Source: Monosporascus cannonballus (taxonomy: Eukaryota; Ascomycota; Sordariomycetes; Xylariales). From it: 64,000 bases of DNA. The first letter of the stretch is position 1. Every line of letters begins with the position of its first letter. The position numbers and the translations under genes are program-made. The DNA lies in NCBI GenBank assembly GCA_004154925.1, contig QJNS01000242.1, positions 52,214 through 116,213 of the forward strand, in the 5' to 3' direction. The notes beneath the pieces are model-generated. The model ran no database searches, was not told the DNA's origin, and saw only the letters and a program-made list of their open reading frames with translations. This document shows positions 63,648-64,000 of the stretch, piece after piece.

Positions 63648-64000
63648 TGTGACGAGCCATGAGGTTTAACCAACTATTAAACCTGAAGTCGACGGGTTTA
63701 TGTTGGCAGGAGTATCGTGGGAATCTGAGCAATAGATACAGTAACGTGTCACGTCTCGTGATACCAGGGGTGCCTTGGGTAACGATGTTATATTGCAACC
63801 GATTGGTATTGGTGAGTGTTGCAAGCTGGTGTTATGTAGACTCTGGAAATAATGAGCGTATATATCTTTCTCCTTTTTGGCTTGATCACTCGTGATTACG
63901 CCGTTGGTAGTGATCACGATCACTTGGGATCACCTTTGATCATTAATGATCACTGGCTTGGCAGTGATCACCGTCACGTGACCCGGGAGGTGGCCCGTGT
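63648..64000 (-). repeat. Gypsy-1 copy D LTR, partial, nearly free of RIP
   Basis: It starts TGTGACGAGCC and aligns with the reverse of the copy E LTR up to GGTGGCCCGTGT at the window edge; roughly the last 60-70 bases are missing. CpA and TpG steps are common and the composition is near normal, in contrast to every flanking base of copy C. It may be a solo LTR or the start of a full element. Two overlapping open frames (63659-63895 plus, 63666-63923 minus) lie wholly within it and have no retrotransposon or host domain. Confidence 0.88.

Noticed and set aside
63659..63923. Two overlapping frames of 78 and 85 codons
   Set aside because: Both lie completely inside the copy D LTR.

Overview
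This is an AT-rich, transposon-filled block from a filamentous ascomycete genome. The case rests on base composition and mutation pattern. Nearly the whole window is depleted of CpA/TpG and enriched in TpA while CpG survives. Coding remnants are full of CAA/CAG/TGG changes to stop codons and GAT/GAC changes to AAT. That is the footprint of repeat-induced point mutation (RIP), known from Pezizomycotina. The species cannot be named from the sequence. I found no intact protein-coding gene, rRNA, tRNA or CRISPR array.

Three Ty3/Gypsy families can be separated by their LTRs. Gypsy-1 has LTRs of about 370-425 bp, a gag zinc knuckle and a C-terminal chromodomain, so it is a chromovirus. Gypsy-2 has LTRs of about 410-423 bp. 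Gypsy-3 has 196-bp LTRs. A fourth, non-autonomous element (1504 bp, twin 165-bp terminal repeats, no gag-pol) looks like a TRIM.

Layout: 1-4220 is the 5' part of a minus-strand Gypsy-1 copy (L). 4292-26901 is a nest. Gypsy-2 copy G (plus, duplication TTAAT) is split by Gypsy-1 copy H (9641-24822, minus, duplication ATACG). H is split by the TRIM (11143-12646, duplication TTTAC) and by Gypsy-2 copy J (13709-20860, minus). G's 3' LTR also carries a Gypsy-1 solo LTR (26185-26558, duplication CTAAA), and G's own 5' LTR shows the unfilled site. 26907-32122 is AT-rich sequence I could not classify. 32128-32550 is a Gypsy-2 solo LTR (duplication ATAAT) with almost no RIP.

33001-36540 is the only GC-balanced island. 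It holds short structured repeats and the minus-strand remains of one host gene, an MFS (drug:H+ antiporter-like) transporter. That gene is broken by two RIP-type nonsense mutations, two frameshifts, an insertion or gap, and loss of its C-terminus.

The right half is again nested. Gypsy-3 copy F (37059-51170, minus) contains a complete Gypsy-1 copy E (39723-46488, plus, duplication AAATT). Then comes a serial nest of four Gypsy-1 insertions: A (51201, plus) is cut by B (55730, minus), B by C (60687, minus), and C by D (63648, minus). D's LTR is nearly free of RIP, so it is probably the youngest, and it runs off the window.

Nothing here cooperates as a pathway. The interest lies in the datable insertion history, the RIP damage in a neighbouring host gene, the TRIM, and a variable palindrome cluster inside the LTRs.
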